Positions 1 to 8,219 of a DNA stretch of 64,000 nt are shown here, piece after piece. The translations under genes and the position numbers were made by a program. The notes under the pieces are model-generated. The model worked only from the letters and a program-made list of their open reading frames with translations. It was not told the DNA's origin and did not search any database. Numbering within the stretch: the stretch's first letter is position 1; each line of letters begins with the position of its first letter. The stretch comes from Streptomyces naganishii JCM 4654 (lineage in GTDB: Bacteria; Actinomycetota; Actinomycetes; Streptomycetales; Streptomycetaceae). The stretch lies in assembly GCF_014650575.1 (NCBI RefSeq), contig NZ_BMVF01000009.1, forward strand, positions 62,001 through 126,000, written 5' to 3'.

Positions 1-1696
1 TCTCGGGGTCCTGCGCGGCCGAGACCTGGCCGAGCGTGGCGACGAATGTCTCCCGGGCCGACTGGGCCGACAGCACACCGACGTTGATGCGCCAGTCGAA
101 GCCCAGCGGGGAGAACACCGGGGCGGCGAGGTGCCCGAGGCCGGCGGCGTAGCTGTGGTCGGCCTGGTAGGCGGAGACGGCGGTGCGGTCGGTGGTGTCG
201 ACGCCGGCCGCCCGCAGCTCGGCCGCCGGGTGCAGGGGCAGGTTCAGCAGCAGCCACAGCAGCACGCTGGTGGCGGCGATGACGGTCGTGCACTTGCGCA
301 GGAACGCGCGCGCCGAGGACCACGTCATCACCAGCACCGAACGCGGGGACGGCAGCCGGTAGGGCGGCAGCTCCATGTGGAACGGCAGCAGCGCGCCACG
401 ATGGTCGCCCAGCTTCTTGAACGCCCACGCGGCCAGCATCGCCGACACCGCGCCCAGCACGTACAGCCCGAACATCACCAGGCCCTGCGCGCCGAACGGG
501 CCCACCCGGTACGACGGGTCGACCAGCAGCCCGATCAGCAGCACGTACACCGGCAGCCGGGCCGAGCAGGTGATCAGCGGGGCGGCCATCATCGTGGCGA
601 GCCGGTCCCGGGCCGAGGGCAGGGTGCGGGTGGCCATGATGCCGGGGATCGCGCAGGCGAACGACGACAGCAGCGCCACGAAGGCCCGGCCCTCCAGCCC
701 GACCCGGGCCATCACCCGGTCCATCAGGAAGGCGGCCCGCGACATGTAGCCCACGCCCTCCAGGAGCGCGAGCAGCAGGAACAGCAGCATGATCTGCGGT
801 ACGAACACCATGACCGCGCCGACCCCGCCGATGAGCGCGTCGCCCAGCAGCCCGGACAGCCAGCTGTTGCCGACGTGCGCCGAGACCAGCCGCGACAGCT
901 CCCCGAACGCGGACTCCACCGCGCCCTGCAAGGGGGCGGCGAGCGTGAAGACGGTCTGGAAGAACAGCATCATCACGGCGAAGAAGACCAGGGTGCCCCA
1001 CAGCGGGTGGAGCAGCACCGCGTCGACCCGCTGGGTGACGCGGTGCCGTTCGGGAGCGCGGTAGCCGGCGAACTCCAGCACCGACTCGGCCCAGGCGTCC
1101 ACCTCGTCGGGGTCGGTGGGCGGCGCGAGGACCGGCGTGGGCCACGACGCCCACTCGGCGAGCCGGTCCCGCAACTGTGCGACCCCGCGTCCGCGGTGCC
1201 CGACCACGGCCAGCACGGGTACGCCCAGGGCCTCGCCGAGCGCGTCGGTGTCCAGGGTGCCCTGGCGGCGGGCCAGTTCGTCGGTGAAGGTGATCACCAG
1301 GCAGGTCGGCAGGGAGCGGGCGAGCACCTGGGCGACGAAGGGCAGCGAGCGGCGCAGCGTGGTGGCGTCGGCGACCAACAGGAGCGCGTCCGGCCGGTCG
1401 ACGCCGTCCAGGCGGCCGTCGAGCACGTCGACGGTGATCTGCTCGTCCGGGCTGATGGCCTCCAGGCTGTACGTCCCGGGAAGATCCTCGATCAGGCAGC
1501 TGTCCCCGCCGGTGCGGCAGACGCCGACGAACCGGGCGACGGTCACGCCGGGATAGTTCCCGGTCTTGGCGTTCAGCCCGGTCAGTCCGTTGAAGACGCT
1601 GGTCTTGCCGGCGTTGGGGCTGCCGACCAGGGCGAACCGCGGCTGCCCCGCGGTGACCTCCCCTCCGCCCGCGACGTCGTGGCAGCTCGTGGTCAC
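1..1696 (-). CDS. feoB: Ferrous iron transporter FeoB (partial, C-terminus outside window)
   Basis: FeoB is the inner-membrane Fe(II) permease with an N-terminal GTPase domain. About 565 codons are visible. The G domain shows G1 GSPNAGKTS, a G2 threonine in GNYPGVT, and G3 DLPGTYS. The expected G4 motif NxxD is replaced by TFTD (VITFTDELA). The membrane half follows, with hydrophobic segments and the conserved gate-like stretch SARETFVATLGQ near the window edge. The GTG start at 1694-1696 overlaps the feoA stop in a GTGA junction, so the two genes are translationally coupled. The frame is open to base 1, and the remaining C-terminal helices must lie to the left of the window. The family assignment is very secure; the altered G4 is the only oddity. 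Confidence 0.95.
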   Translation of the reverse strand, partial: MTTSCHDVAGGGEVTAGQPRFALVGSPNAGKTSVFNGLTGLNAKTGNYPGVTVARFVGVCRTGGDSCLIEDLPGTYSLEAISPDEQITVDVLDGRLDGVDRPDALLLVADATTLRRSLPFVAQVLARSLPTCLVITFTDELARRQGTLDTDALGEALGVPVLAVVGHRGRGVAQLRDRLAEWASWPTPVLAPPTDPDEVDAWAESVLEFAGYRAPERHRVTQRVDAVLLHPLWGTLVFFAVMMLFFQTVFTLAAPLQGAVESAFGELSRLVSAHVGNSWLSGLLGDALIGGVGAVMVFVPQIMLLFLLLALLEGVGYMSRAAFLMDRVMARVGLEGRAFVALLSSFACAIPGIMATRTLPSARDRLATMMAAPLITCSARLPVYVLLIGLLVDPSYRVGPFGAQGLVMFGLYVLGAVSAMLAAWAFKKLGDHRGALLPFHMELPPYRLPSPRSVLVMTWSSARAFLRKCTTVIAATSVLLWLLLNLPLHPAAELRAAGVDTTDRTAVSAYQADHSYAAGLGHLAAPVFSPLGFDWRINVGVLSAQSARETFVATLGQVSAAQDPE

Positions 1697-2004
1697 GGTC
1701 CCACCTCGACGACGCGTACGCAGGCGGCCTGCGCGCGGCGCAGGCACAGGTCGTAGTCCTTGACGCGGAAGACGACCGGATCGCGCAGCGGGGCCCGGCG
1801 GACCACCTCCACCACCGTGCCCGGGGTGAAGCCGAGGTCCCTGAGCCGGCGGGCCGTGCGGGAGGAGCCGTCGTCGGTCACGGTCACGACCCTGCCCCGC
1901 GCGCCGGGCGGCAGCTCCGCCAGCGCCCGGCCGGCGCCGTCCGGGTCCGGGCCGGCGGCCCTGCGTCCCGGCTCGGTATCCACATCCCGGTCACCACTGT
2001 TCAT
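1693..2004 (-). CDS. feoA: Ferrous iron transport protein FeoA
   Basis: A 103-residue protein with one FeoA/SH3-like domain (residues about 25-100). It carries the typical features LPPGARGRVV, LRDLGFTPGTVVEV and DPVVFRVKDYDLCLRR. FeoA is a small cytoplasmic partner needed for FeoB-dependent Fe(II) uptake. The N-terminal 20 residues are charged and poorly conserved in appearance. The ATG at 2002-2004 is preceded by GGAGACGGA, a good ribosome binding site. The gene overlaps feoB by 4 bp, and an iron-box-like dyad sits 56-74 bp upstream, so iron-repressed bicistronic expression is likely. Confidence 0.93.
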   Translation of the reverse strand: MNSGDRDVDTEPGRRAAGPDPDGAGRALAELPPGARGRVVTVTDDGSSRTARRLRDLGFTPGTVVEVVRRAPLRDPVVFRVKDYDLCLRRAQAACVRVVEVGP

Positions 2005-2059
2005 TCCGTCTCCGGTACTACGCCGGGCGAACCCGCCCCCACGACACCTTCCAGTGAAG

Positions 2060-2078
2060 AGAGGCTACCCTTACCTAG
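2060..2078 (-). promoter_or_regulatory. Candidate iron box (DmdR1/IdeR-type operator) upstream of feoAB
   Basis: On the minus strand these 19 bases read CTAGGTAAGGGTAGCCTCT. I count 13 matches to the actinobacterial iron-box consensus TTAGGTTAGSCTAACCTAA. The site is 56-74 bp upstream of the feoA ATG, where an operator would sit. Known: DmdR/IdeR with Fe(II) represses iron-uptake genes through such boxes in actinobacteria. Use of this copy is inferred. Confidence 0.6.
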
Positions 2079-2170
2079 CGGTGCGCAGTCCGGGGCCGTC
2101 CGGACCGTGAGGAGGGCCATACGGCTCTTCCGGGGCTTCGGGGCCCTCGTGAGGGGCCGGCATCCGTCGT

Positions 2171-2611
2171 TCAGCCGCGCCGCAGCAGCCTGTTCACCGC
2201 CCGGCCGAAGACCGACCGCGCCGAGCCCGCCACCAGTGGGTCGAAGAGGCCCGGCAGGAAGCGGATCCGCAGCTCCTCCCGCCACACCACGCGCGCCCGG
2301 CCGCCCGGACCGGTCCGCACCTCGATCTCGGCCCAGCCCAGGACGACCCGGCCGCGCTTCTCCAGCCGGCACAGGCCCGGCTCGCCGCCGGCCGGCGGGC
2401 GCCACACGGTGACCTCCATCGGGTCGTCGAAGCCGAGCGGGCCGAGCGCGGTGCGCGCCACGAACCGCGTGCCCTCACGGGTCGGTTCAGGGGTGAGAAC
2501 GGTCACGCGGGTCAGCGGCACGGCGTCGGCGTGCCGCTGCCACCGGGTGAGCCGCCGCCAGGCCTCGTCGGGGGGCAGCGGCGGGGTGCGTTCGAGGGAG
2601 AAGTTGACCAC
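2171..2611 (-). CDS. SRPBCC-family (polyketide cyclase/lipid-transport-like) protein
   Basis: A 146-residue protein starting at GTG 2609-2611 (MVNFSLERTPPLPPDEAWRR in effect). The START/Bet v 1-like SRPBCC pattern is visible: an N-terminal strand, a helix with PPDEAWRRLTRW, strands EGTRFVARTALGPLGFDDPM and ELRIRFLPGLFDPL, and a long C-terminal helix ending NRLLRRG. Members bind hydrophobic ligands in a cavity, but the family is too broad to predict the ligand here. The gene is monocistronic between feoAB and the deacetylase. It ends about 90 bp before the feoA iron box, which is transcribed away from it. Confidence 0.75.
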   Translation of the reverse strand: MVNFSLERTPPLPPDEAWRRLTRWQRHADAVPLTRVTVLTPEPTREGTRFVARTALGPLGFDDPMEVTVWRPPAGGEPGLCRLEKRGRVVLGWAEIEVRTGPGGRARVVWREELRIRFLPGLFDPLVAGSARSVFGRAVNRLLRRG

Positions 2612-2685
2612 GGCTCGATCGTAGGCAACGAGCGGCCGTGGCCTGCCCGTTCGGACCCGGCTCACCCGCGTGGCCGTACGGCGCG

Positions 2686-3489
2686 TCAGGGCCGGTACAC
2701 CTTGCCCGGTTCCGCCCTGCCCGGGGCGAGGAGCTGGGGCACGGTCACGAAGACGTAGCCGCGCGCCTTGAGGGCGTCGATGATGCCGGGCACGGCCGGC
2801 ACGGTGCCCTGGTAGATGTCGTGCAGCAGGATGATGCCGTCCCGGGTCGCCTGGTCGAGGACGCGCCTGGTGATCAGCGCGGAGTCGGTGGTGGCGTAGT
2901 CCTTGGCGGTCACGCTCCACAGCACCTCGGACAGACCCATCTCCTTGCAGATGCCGTGCACGGTGGAGTCGGTACGGCCCTGCGGCGGGCGCATCAGGGT
3001 CGGCTTGTGCCCGGTCAGGCGCTCTATCGCGTCGTTGGTGCGGCCGAGTTCGTCGCGTATCCGCGCCGGGGGGATCCGGGTGAGGATCTCGTGGTCCCAG
3101 GTGTGGCTGGCCACTTCGTGGCCCTCGGCCGCCATCCGCCGCACCAGTTCGGGGTACTTGTCGATGTGCCGCGCGCCCAGCAGGAAGAAGGTCGCCGGGA
3201 CCTGCTTCCGCTTGAGGATGTCCAGCAGCCGGGCGGAGTTCTCGCTCGGTCCGGCGTCGAAGGTCAGCGCGATGCACTTGGCCTGACGGCAGTCGACGGT
3301 GCCGAACCGGGCGGGCGCGTCCGCCGCCCGGGCCCGCGCGGAGCTCGGCCGTATCGCGTCCCCGTGGCCGCAGCCGGACAGTGTCAGGGTCAGGCACGCG
3401 GCCGCCGCCAGCGCCCCGGCCGCGCGCAGCCCCCGCCGGACCCCCGCGCCCGGCCCCCTCGTCTTCGTCTTCCTGGTCGCAGAAGGCAT
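2686..3489 (-). CDS. Polysaccharide deacetylase (NodB domain) lipoprotein
   Basis: A 267-residue exported lipoprotein. A basic N-region and hydrophobic stretch lead to a lipobox LTLSGC with the lipid-modified Cys at about residue 40. The NodB/CE4 domain spans about residues 72-255: motif 1 TFDAGPS, motif 2 SHTWDH, motif 3 RPPQGR, and motif 5 IILLHDIY. CE4 enzymes remove N-acetyl groups from cell-wall glycans outside the membrane. In motif 1 the second Asp, normally a metal ligand, is Ala (residue 79), and the motif-4 position reads WSVTAKDY rather than DxxDW, so activity may be altered. The ATG at 3487-3489 was chosen because the signal peptide follows directly; upstream in-frame codons would bury it. 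It lies next to the glycan locus but is divergent from it. Confidence 0.85.
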   Translation of the reverse strand: MPSATRKTKTRGPGAGVRRGLRAAGALAAAACLTLTLSGCGHGDAIRPSSARARAADAPARFGTVDCRQAKCIALTFDAGPSENSARLLDILKRKQVPATFFLLGARHIDKYPELVRRMAAEGHEVASHTWDHEILTRIPPARIRDELGRTNDAIERLTGHKPTLMRPPQGRTDSTVHGICKEMGLSEVLWSVTAKDYATTDSALITRRVLDQATRDGIILLHDIYQGTVPAVPGIIDALKARGYVFVTVPQLLAPGRAEPGKVYRP

Positions 3490-3659
3490 GCGGGGGACTC
3501 TATGCAGGGCGTACGGGTGCGTTGTGCACGGGTGTCGAAAACGTGCTCGACGGACAGGTGATCGATCCCGTTCGGGCATGGTTGGCCCCGATGTGTGCCC
3601 GGCCGCCACGGGGTTACTCAAGCCGACACGCAAGTGAAGGCGAGAGGGAGGAGAGTCCC

Positions 3660-4622
3660 GTGAGCGGACGCACCTGGCGCCGGGCCCTGGTGACCGGCGG
3701 AGCCGGCTTCGTGGGATCCCATCTGTGCGCGCGGCTGCTCGACGCCGGGACCGGCGTCGTGTGCCTGGACAACCTGGCCACCGGCTCGCACGCCAACGTC
3801 GCCGAACTCGAACAGCACCGCGGCTTCCGCTTCGTACGCGCCGACGCCACCGACGCCGACGCCGTGCGCGGGCTGCCCGGACGCTTCGACCTGGTCCTGC
3901 ACCTCGCCTGCCCCGCCTCGCCCGCCGACTACCTGCGCCTGCCCCTGGAGACCCTCGGGGCCGGCAGCGACGGCACCCGCAACGCGCTGGAGCGGGCCCG
4001 CGCCGACGGCGCCCGCTTCCTGCTCGCCTCCACCTCCGAGGTGTACGGCGACCCGCTGGAGCACCCGCAGCGCGAGGACTACTGGGGCAACGTCAACCCC
4101 GTCGGCCCGCGCAGCGTCTACGACGAGTCCAAGCGCTTCGCCGAGGCCCTGGTCACCGCGCACCGCAAGGTCCACCGCACCGACGCGGCCATCGTGCGCA
4201 TCTTCAACACCTACGGCCCCCGCATGCGCACCGGGGACGGCCGGGCCGTACCCACCTTCATCGCGCAGGCGCTGGACGGAATGCCGCTCACCGTCGCCGG
4301 CGACGGCAGCCAGACCCGCTCCCTGTGCTACGTCGACGACACGGTCGACGGCATCCTCGCCCTGGCCGCCTCCGGCGAGGACGGCCCGGTCAACATCGGC
4401 GGCACCGACGAGATCACCATGCTGGAGCTGGCCCGCCGGATCGTCGACCTGACCGGCTCCGCCTCCCGCATCCGCTTCGTCGACCGCCCCGCGGACGACC
4501 CCTGCCGGCGCAGGCCCGACACCCGGCTCGCCCGCGAGCGGCTCGGCTGGCAGCCGCGCGTCCCCTGGTCGCAGGGGCTGGAGCGCACCATCGGCTGGTT
4601 CACCCGCGCCGTCGCCGCGTAG
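3660..4622 (+). CDS. NAD-dependent epimerase/dehydratase, UDP-glucuronate decarboxylase-like
   Basis: A 320-residue extended SDR. The Rossmann motif is GGAGFVGS (residues about 11-18), the active-site region is STSEVYGDP, and the catalytic pair is YDESK. The stretch HPQREDYWGNVNPVGPRS followed by RIFNTYGPRM and SQTRSLCYVDD closely follows UDP-xylose synthase (UXS), which converts UDP-glucuronate to UDP-xylose. dTDP-glucose 4,6-dehydratase and HldD-type epimerase are less likely alternatives. The start is GTG 3660-3662 with GGAGG 8 bp upstream. It is transcribed in the same direction as the glycan operon but separated from it by 287 bp. It probably supplies a nucleotide sugar for the downstream glycosyltransferases. 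Confidence 0.85.
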   Translation: MSGRTWRRALVTGGAGFVGSHLCARLLDAGTGVVCLDNLATGSHANVAELEQHRGFRFVRADATDADAVRGLPGRFDLVLHLACPASPADYLRLPLETLGAGSDGTRNALERARADGARFLLASTSEVYGDPLEHPQREDYWGNVNPVGPRSVYDESKRFAEALVTAHRKVHRTDAAIVRIFNTYGPRMRTGDGRAVPTFIAQALDGMPLTVAGDGSQTRSLCYVDDTVDGILALAASGEDGPVNIGGTDEITMLELARRIVDLTGSASRIRFVDRPADDPCRRRPDTRLARERLGWQPRVPWSQGLERTIGWFTRAVAA

Positions 4623-4791
4623 GCCGGTCGCCGCGCAGACCGGTCGCCGCGTGGGCCGCTCACCAGGCGGCGTACGCCCCCGGCGGCGGTCGACCGCGGT
4701 GTCCTGAACCGTACTGCGCCGCCCTGGCCAGTGCGTCTCACGCAGGGTGACTAAGAAATGACATAGGGGGAAAAGTCTGCCTTTTTCGGGG

Positions 4792-4822
4792 CCAGTTGTC
4801 TTCACGTGTTTGAGACAGCTGG
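4792..4822. promoter_or_regulatory. Inverted repeat (10-bp arms, 11-bp spacer) upstream of the glycan operon
   Basis: The arms are CCAGTTGTCT (4792-4801) and AGACAGCTGG (4813-4822), matching in 9 of 10 pairs. Their centres are 21 bp apart, about two helical turns, which suits a dimeric regulator more than an RNA hairpin. The element is 88 bp before the carbamoyltransferase ATG in the 287-bp gap 4623-4909. That gap also holds short GCCGGTCGCCGCG-type direct repeats at about 4607-4660 and no gene. An operator role is inferred. Confidence 0.45.
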
Positions 4823-4909
4823 GACGCGGCACCCAGAAGCCCGTGGCACCCACCGGCACCGACCGGTCCCACCCGCACCGCAGCAGCCGAACGGGACGGA
4901 GCCCACCCC

Positions 4910-6547
4910 ATGCGCATCCTTGGAATCAACGCCCTGTTCCACGACCCGGCCGCCGCCCTCGTCGTCGACGGCAGGACGGTCGCGGCCGGGGAGGAGGAGC
5001 GCTTCAGCCGCCGCAAGCACGGCAAGCGCCCGGTGCCCTTCTCCGCGTGGGAACTGCCGGAACTGTCCGCCCGCTGGTGCCTGGAACACGCCGGACTGCG
5101 CGCCGACGAGCTCGACGCGGTCACCTACTCCTTCGACCCGGCCCTCGCCCGGCCCGCCGCCGACATGGGCCTGAACGACCCCTGGGACCCGCTGCGCCTG
5201 GAGTACGCGAGCCGCGCCCCCGAGTTCCTCGCCGAGGCGCTGCCCGGCCTTGACCCGGCCAAGGTCGTGTTCGTCCCCCACCACGTGGCGCACGCCGCCT
5301 CCGCCGGGCCCGCCTCCCCGCACCCCGACAGCGCCGTCCTCGTCCTGGACGGCCGCGGCGAGGCCGCCTCCCACCTCGCGGGCCGCTTCCACGACGGCAA
5401 GCTCGACACCCTCGCCGCGCAGGCCCTGCCCGACTCCCTCGGCCTGGTCTACGAGGAACTCACCGAACACCTCGGCTTCCTGCGCAGCAGCGACGAGTAC
5501 AAGGTCATGGCGCTCGCCTCCTACGGCAAGCCCCGCTTCCTGCCCCGGCTGCGCCAGTACGTCCACCCCACCGGCGACGGCGGCTTCCGCGCCCACGGCG
5601 TCGACTGGGCCGCCCTCGCCACGCCGCGCGGCAAGCACGAGCCGTGGACCCAGGAGCACGCCGACCTCGCGGCCAGCTGCCAGGCCGTACTGGAGGAGGT
5701 CCTGCTCGAACTCGTCCACTGGCTGCACCGCGAGGCCGGCGGCGAGGCCCTCGCCATGGCCGGCGGCGTCGCCCTCAACTGCGTCGCCAACTCCAAGATC
5801 GCCGCGCTGGGCCCGTACCGGCACGTCTGGGTGCAGCCCGCCGCCGGTGACGCCGGCACCGCCCTCGGCGGCGCCCTCTACCTCGCCGCGAGCGAGGGCA
5901 ACGTGCCCGCGCCCATGCCCGGCGCCGACCTCGGCCGCGGCTGGAGCGACGACGAACTGCGCGCCTGGCTGGAGGAGGCCGCCGTACCGTACGAGCGGCC
6001 CGACGACATCGCCGAGACGGTCGCCGAGGAACTGGCCCGCGACGGCGTGGTCGCCTGGTTCCAGGGCCGCAGCGAGTACGGGCCGCGCGCCCTCGGCCAC
6101 CGCTCCCTGCTCGCCCACCCGGGCCGCGCCGAGAACCTGGAACGGCTCAACCGGGTCAAGGGCCGCGAGGAGTTCCGGCCGGTCGCCCCCATGGTCCTCG
6201 CCGAGCGCGCGCACGAACTGTTCGAGGGACCGGTCCCGAGCCCGTACATGCTGTTCGTGCACGACGTCCACCGCGACTGGCGCGAGCGCATCCCCGCCGT
6301 GGTGCACGTCGACGGCACCGCCCGCATCCAGACCGTCGACGAGCGGCAGGAACCCCTGGTCGCGGCGATGCTGCGCGGCTTCGAGCGGCGCACCGGACTG
6401 CCCGTCGTCGTCAACACCAGCCTCAACACCGCCGGCCGGCCCATGGTCGACGACCCCCGCGACGCGCTGGAGTGCTTCGGATCCGCGCCCGTCGACCTGC
6501 TGGCGATCGGCCCGTACGCGGTGCGCAGGGGAAGGGCGTACGCATGA
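4910..6547 (+). CDS. O-carbamoyltransferase (NodU/CmcH/TobZ family)
   Basis: A 545-residue two-domain enzyme. The Kae1-like N-domain (about residues 1-350) starts MRILGINALFHDPAAALV and has the metal-binding HHVAHA around residue 124 and MAGGVALNCVANSK around residue 283. The C-domain contains WFQGRSEYGPRALGHRS, VKGREEFRPVAPM and VVNTSLN. In NodU, CmcH and TobZ these domains make a carbamoyl adenylate from carbamoyl phosphate and ATP and transfer the carbamoyl group to a hydroxyl, often on a sugar. In this context it probably carbamoylates a sugar of the surface glycan, although an antibiotic-like or nucleotide-sugar acceptor cannot be excluded. It is the first gene of the tightly overlapped operon; the next gene starts within its stop (ATGA). 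Confidence 0.92.
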   Translation: MRILGINALFHDPAAALVVDGRTVAAGEEERFSRRKHGKRPVPFSAWELPELSARWCLEHAGLRADELDAVTYSFDPALARPAADMGLNDPWDPLRLEYASRAPEFLAEALPGLDPAKVVFVPHHVAHAASAGPASPHPDSAVLVLDGRGEAASHLAGRFHDGKLDTLAAQALPDSLGLVYEELTEHLGFLRSSDEYKVMALASYGKPRFLPRLRQYVHPTGDGGFRAHGVDWAALATPRGKHEPWTQEHADLAASCQAVLEEVLLELVHWLHREAGGEALAMAGGVALNCVANSKIAALGPYRHVWVQPAAGDAGTALGGALYLAASEGNVPAPMPGADLGRGWSDDELRAWLEEAAVPYERPDDIAETVAEELARDGVVAWFQGRSEYGPRALGHRSLLAHPGRAENLERLNRVKGREEFRPVAPMVLAERAHELFEGPVPSPYMLFVHDVHRDWRERIPAVVHVDGTARIQTVDERQEPLVAAMLRGFERRTGLPVVVNTSLNTAGRPMVDDPRDALECFGSAPVDLLAIGPYAVRRGRAYA

Positions 6548-7560
6548 GCAGCCCCGCCGCCGGGCCCGCCTACGCCGTGGTGATCCCCACCCTGGCGCGG
6601 GACACGCTGGCCGACTGCCTGGCCGCGCTCGCCGCCGCGCACGGACCCGGGCCCGAGGAGATCGTCCTCGTCGACGACCGGCCCGAGCCCGAACCGGCCG
6701 ACCTGGAGCACCCGTTGAGCGTGCTCGGCGACCTGCGCGCCCGCGCCACCGTGCTCACCAGCGGCGGCCGCGGACCCGCCGCCGCCCGCAACACCGGGCT
6801 GCGCGCGGTCACCACCGGCTGGGTCGCCTTCCTCGACGACGACGTGCAGGTCGGCCCCCACTGGTGCGACCAGCTCGCCCAGGACCTCGCCGAGGCGAGC
6901 CCCGACACCGGGGCCGTCCAGGGCGTCATCGCCGTTCCCCTGCCCGGCGAGCGCCGCCCCACCGACTGGGAGCGCGGCACCGCGGGCCTGGCCCGCGCCC
7001 GCTGGATCACCGCCGACATGGCGTACCGCACCGAGACCCTCAAGCAGGTCGCCGGCTTCGACGAACGCTTCCGCCGCGCCTTCCGCGAGGACGCCGACCT
7101 CGCGCTGCGCGTCCTCGACGCCGGCTGGCGCATCCGCCAGGGCCGCCGCACCACCCGGCACCCCGTCCGCCCGGCCGACCGCTGGGTGTCCCTGCGCGCC
7201 CAGCGCGGCAACGCCGACGACGCGCTCATGCTGCGCCTGCACGGCCCCGACTGGTGGCAGAAGGCGGTCGCCCCGCGCGGCCGCATCCGCGCCCACCTCG
7301 CGGTCACCGCCGCCGGCGCCGCCGCCTGCGCGCTCGCGCTGACCGGGCACCGCCGGGCCGCCGCGCTCGCCGCGCTCGGCTGGGCGGCCGGCACTGCCGA
7401 GTTCGCCTGGGCGCGCATCGCGCCCGGACCGCGCACCCGGGAGGAGGTCACCACCATGGCCGCCACCAGCGTGCTCATCCCGCCCGCCGCCAGCTGGCAC
7501 TGGCTCAGCGGACGGTGGCGCCACCGGAGCGCCCCCGCCTGGCAGGAGGTGGCGCCGTGA
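6544..7560 (+). CDS. Family 2 glycosyltransferase with hydrophobic C-terminal segment
   Basis: A 338-residue GT-A fold transferase. YAVVIPTLARDTL, then EIVLVDDRPEP, GRGPAAARNTGLRAV and the metal-binding FLDDDVQVG give the nucleotide-sugar site. FREDADLALRVLDAGWRI is the ED-type acceptor region around residue 185. A hydrophobic Ala-rich stretch near residues 250-290 may anchor it to the membrane. The ATG overlaps the carbamoyltransferase stop (ATGA), and its own stop overlaps the next GTG. The donor sugar cannot be predicted. It is part of the glycan assembly operon. Confidence 0.88.
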   Translation: MSSPAAGPAYAVVIPTLARDTLADCLAALAAAHGPGPEEIVLVDDRPEPEPADLEHPLSVLGDLRARATVLTSGGRGPAAARNTGLRAVTTGWVAFLDDDVQVGPHWCDQLAQDLAEASPDTGAVQGVIAVPLPGERRPTDWERGTAGLARARWITADMAYRTETLKQVAGFDERFRRAFREDADLALRVLDAGWRIRQGRRTTRHPVRPADRWVSLRAQRGNADDALMLRLHGPDWWQKAVAPRGRIRAHLAVTAAGAAACALALTGHRRAAALAALGWAAGTAEFAWARIAPGPRTREEVTTMAATSVLIPPAASWHWLSGRWRHRSAPAWQEVAP

Positions 7561-8219
7561 ACCGCCCCCGCCCGGCAGGAGGCGGCGCCGCGAGCCGCCC
7601 CCGGCGCCCCGTGCGCGCCGTGCTGTTCGACCGCGACGGCACCCTCGTCGAGGACGTCCCCTACAACGGCGACCCGGACCTCGTACGCCCCGTCGACGGC
7701 GCCCGCGAGGCCGTGCGGCTGCTGCGGGCGCGGGGCATCCGCACCGGCGTGGTCACCAACCAGTCGGGGATCGCGCGCGGCCTGATCACCGCGGCCGACG
7801 TACGCCGCGTCAACGAACGCGTCGACGCGCTGCTCGGCCCCTTCGACGTGTGGGCCGTCTGCCCGCACGGACCCGGCGACGGCTGCCACTGCCGCAAACC
7901 CGCACCCGGAATGATCCAGTGGGCGGCCGGCCGGCTGTGCGCCGAACCCGCCGGCATCGTCGTGGTCGGCGACATCGGCGCCGACATGGAGGCCGCCCGC
8001 CGCGCCGGAGCCCACGGCATCCTCGTCCCCACCCCGGTCACCCGCCCCGAGGAGACCGCCCGCGCCGAGCACGTGGCCCCCGACCTGACCACCGCCGTCC
8101 GCGCGATCCTGGCCGGCCCGCCCCGGGGCCGCGTCCTCGCCGACGAACGCCCCGCCGAGGCCGCCTTCGCCGGCGGCACCCCGCCCGCACCCGGCGCGGC
8201 CGCCCGGAGGCCCCGATGA
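7557..8219 (+). CDS. gmhB: D-glycero-D-manno-heptose 1,7-bisphosphate 7-phosphatase-like HAD enzyme
   Basis: A 220-residue HAD (histidinol-phosphatase/GmhB type) phosphatase. Motif I is FDRDGTLVED (nucleophile and acid Asp), motif II GVVTNQSGIARG, the zinc-knuckle CPHGPGDGCHCRKP that is diagnostic of GmhB, and motif IV VVGDIGADMEAA. GmhB removes the 7-phosphate of heptose bisphosphate in nucleotide-heptose synthesis. With GmhA and HldE in the same operon the assignment is strong; histidinol phosphatase is the main alternative on sequence alone. The GTG start overlaps the upstream stop (GTGA). The last 40 residues are a Pro/Ala/Arg-rich tail beyond the usual domain. Confidence 0.88.
   Translation: MNRPRPAGGGAASRPRRPVRAVLFDRDGTLVEDVPYNGDPDLVRPVDGAREAVRLLRARGIRTGVVTNQSGIARGLITAADVRRVNERVDALLGPFDVWAVCPHGPGDGCHCRKPAPGMIQWAAGRLCAEPAGIVVVGDIGADMEAARRAGAHGILVPTPVTRPEETARAEHVAPDLTTAVRAILAGPPRGRVLADERPAEAAFAGGTPPAPGAAARRPR

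Noticed and set aside
131..1756. 541-codon plus-strand open frame
   Set aside because: It lies entirely antisense to feoB and encodes a Gln/Arg/His-rich low-complexity product with no domain.
2138..2158. GGCCCTC-GT-GAGGGGCC hairpin between the SRPBCC gene and feoA
   Set aside because: The loop would be only 2 nt and one arm has a bulge, so I do not call it a terminator.
3660..4622. HldD (heptose epimerase) as identity of the SDR gene
   Set aside because: The HPQREDYWGNVNPVGPR and SQTRSLCYVDD blocks match UDP-glucuronate decarboxylases instead.
5250..7556. Long plus-strand frame across the carbamoyltransferase and GT2 genes
   Set aside because: It is out of frame with two well-supported genes and Arg/Ser/Pro-rich. 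Only its last part (from 7557) is the real GmhB gene.
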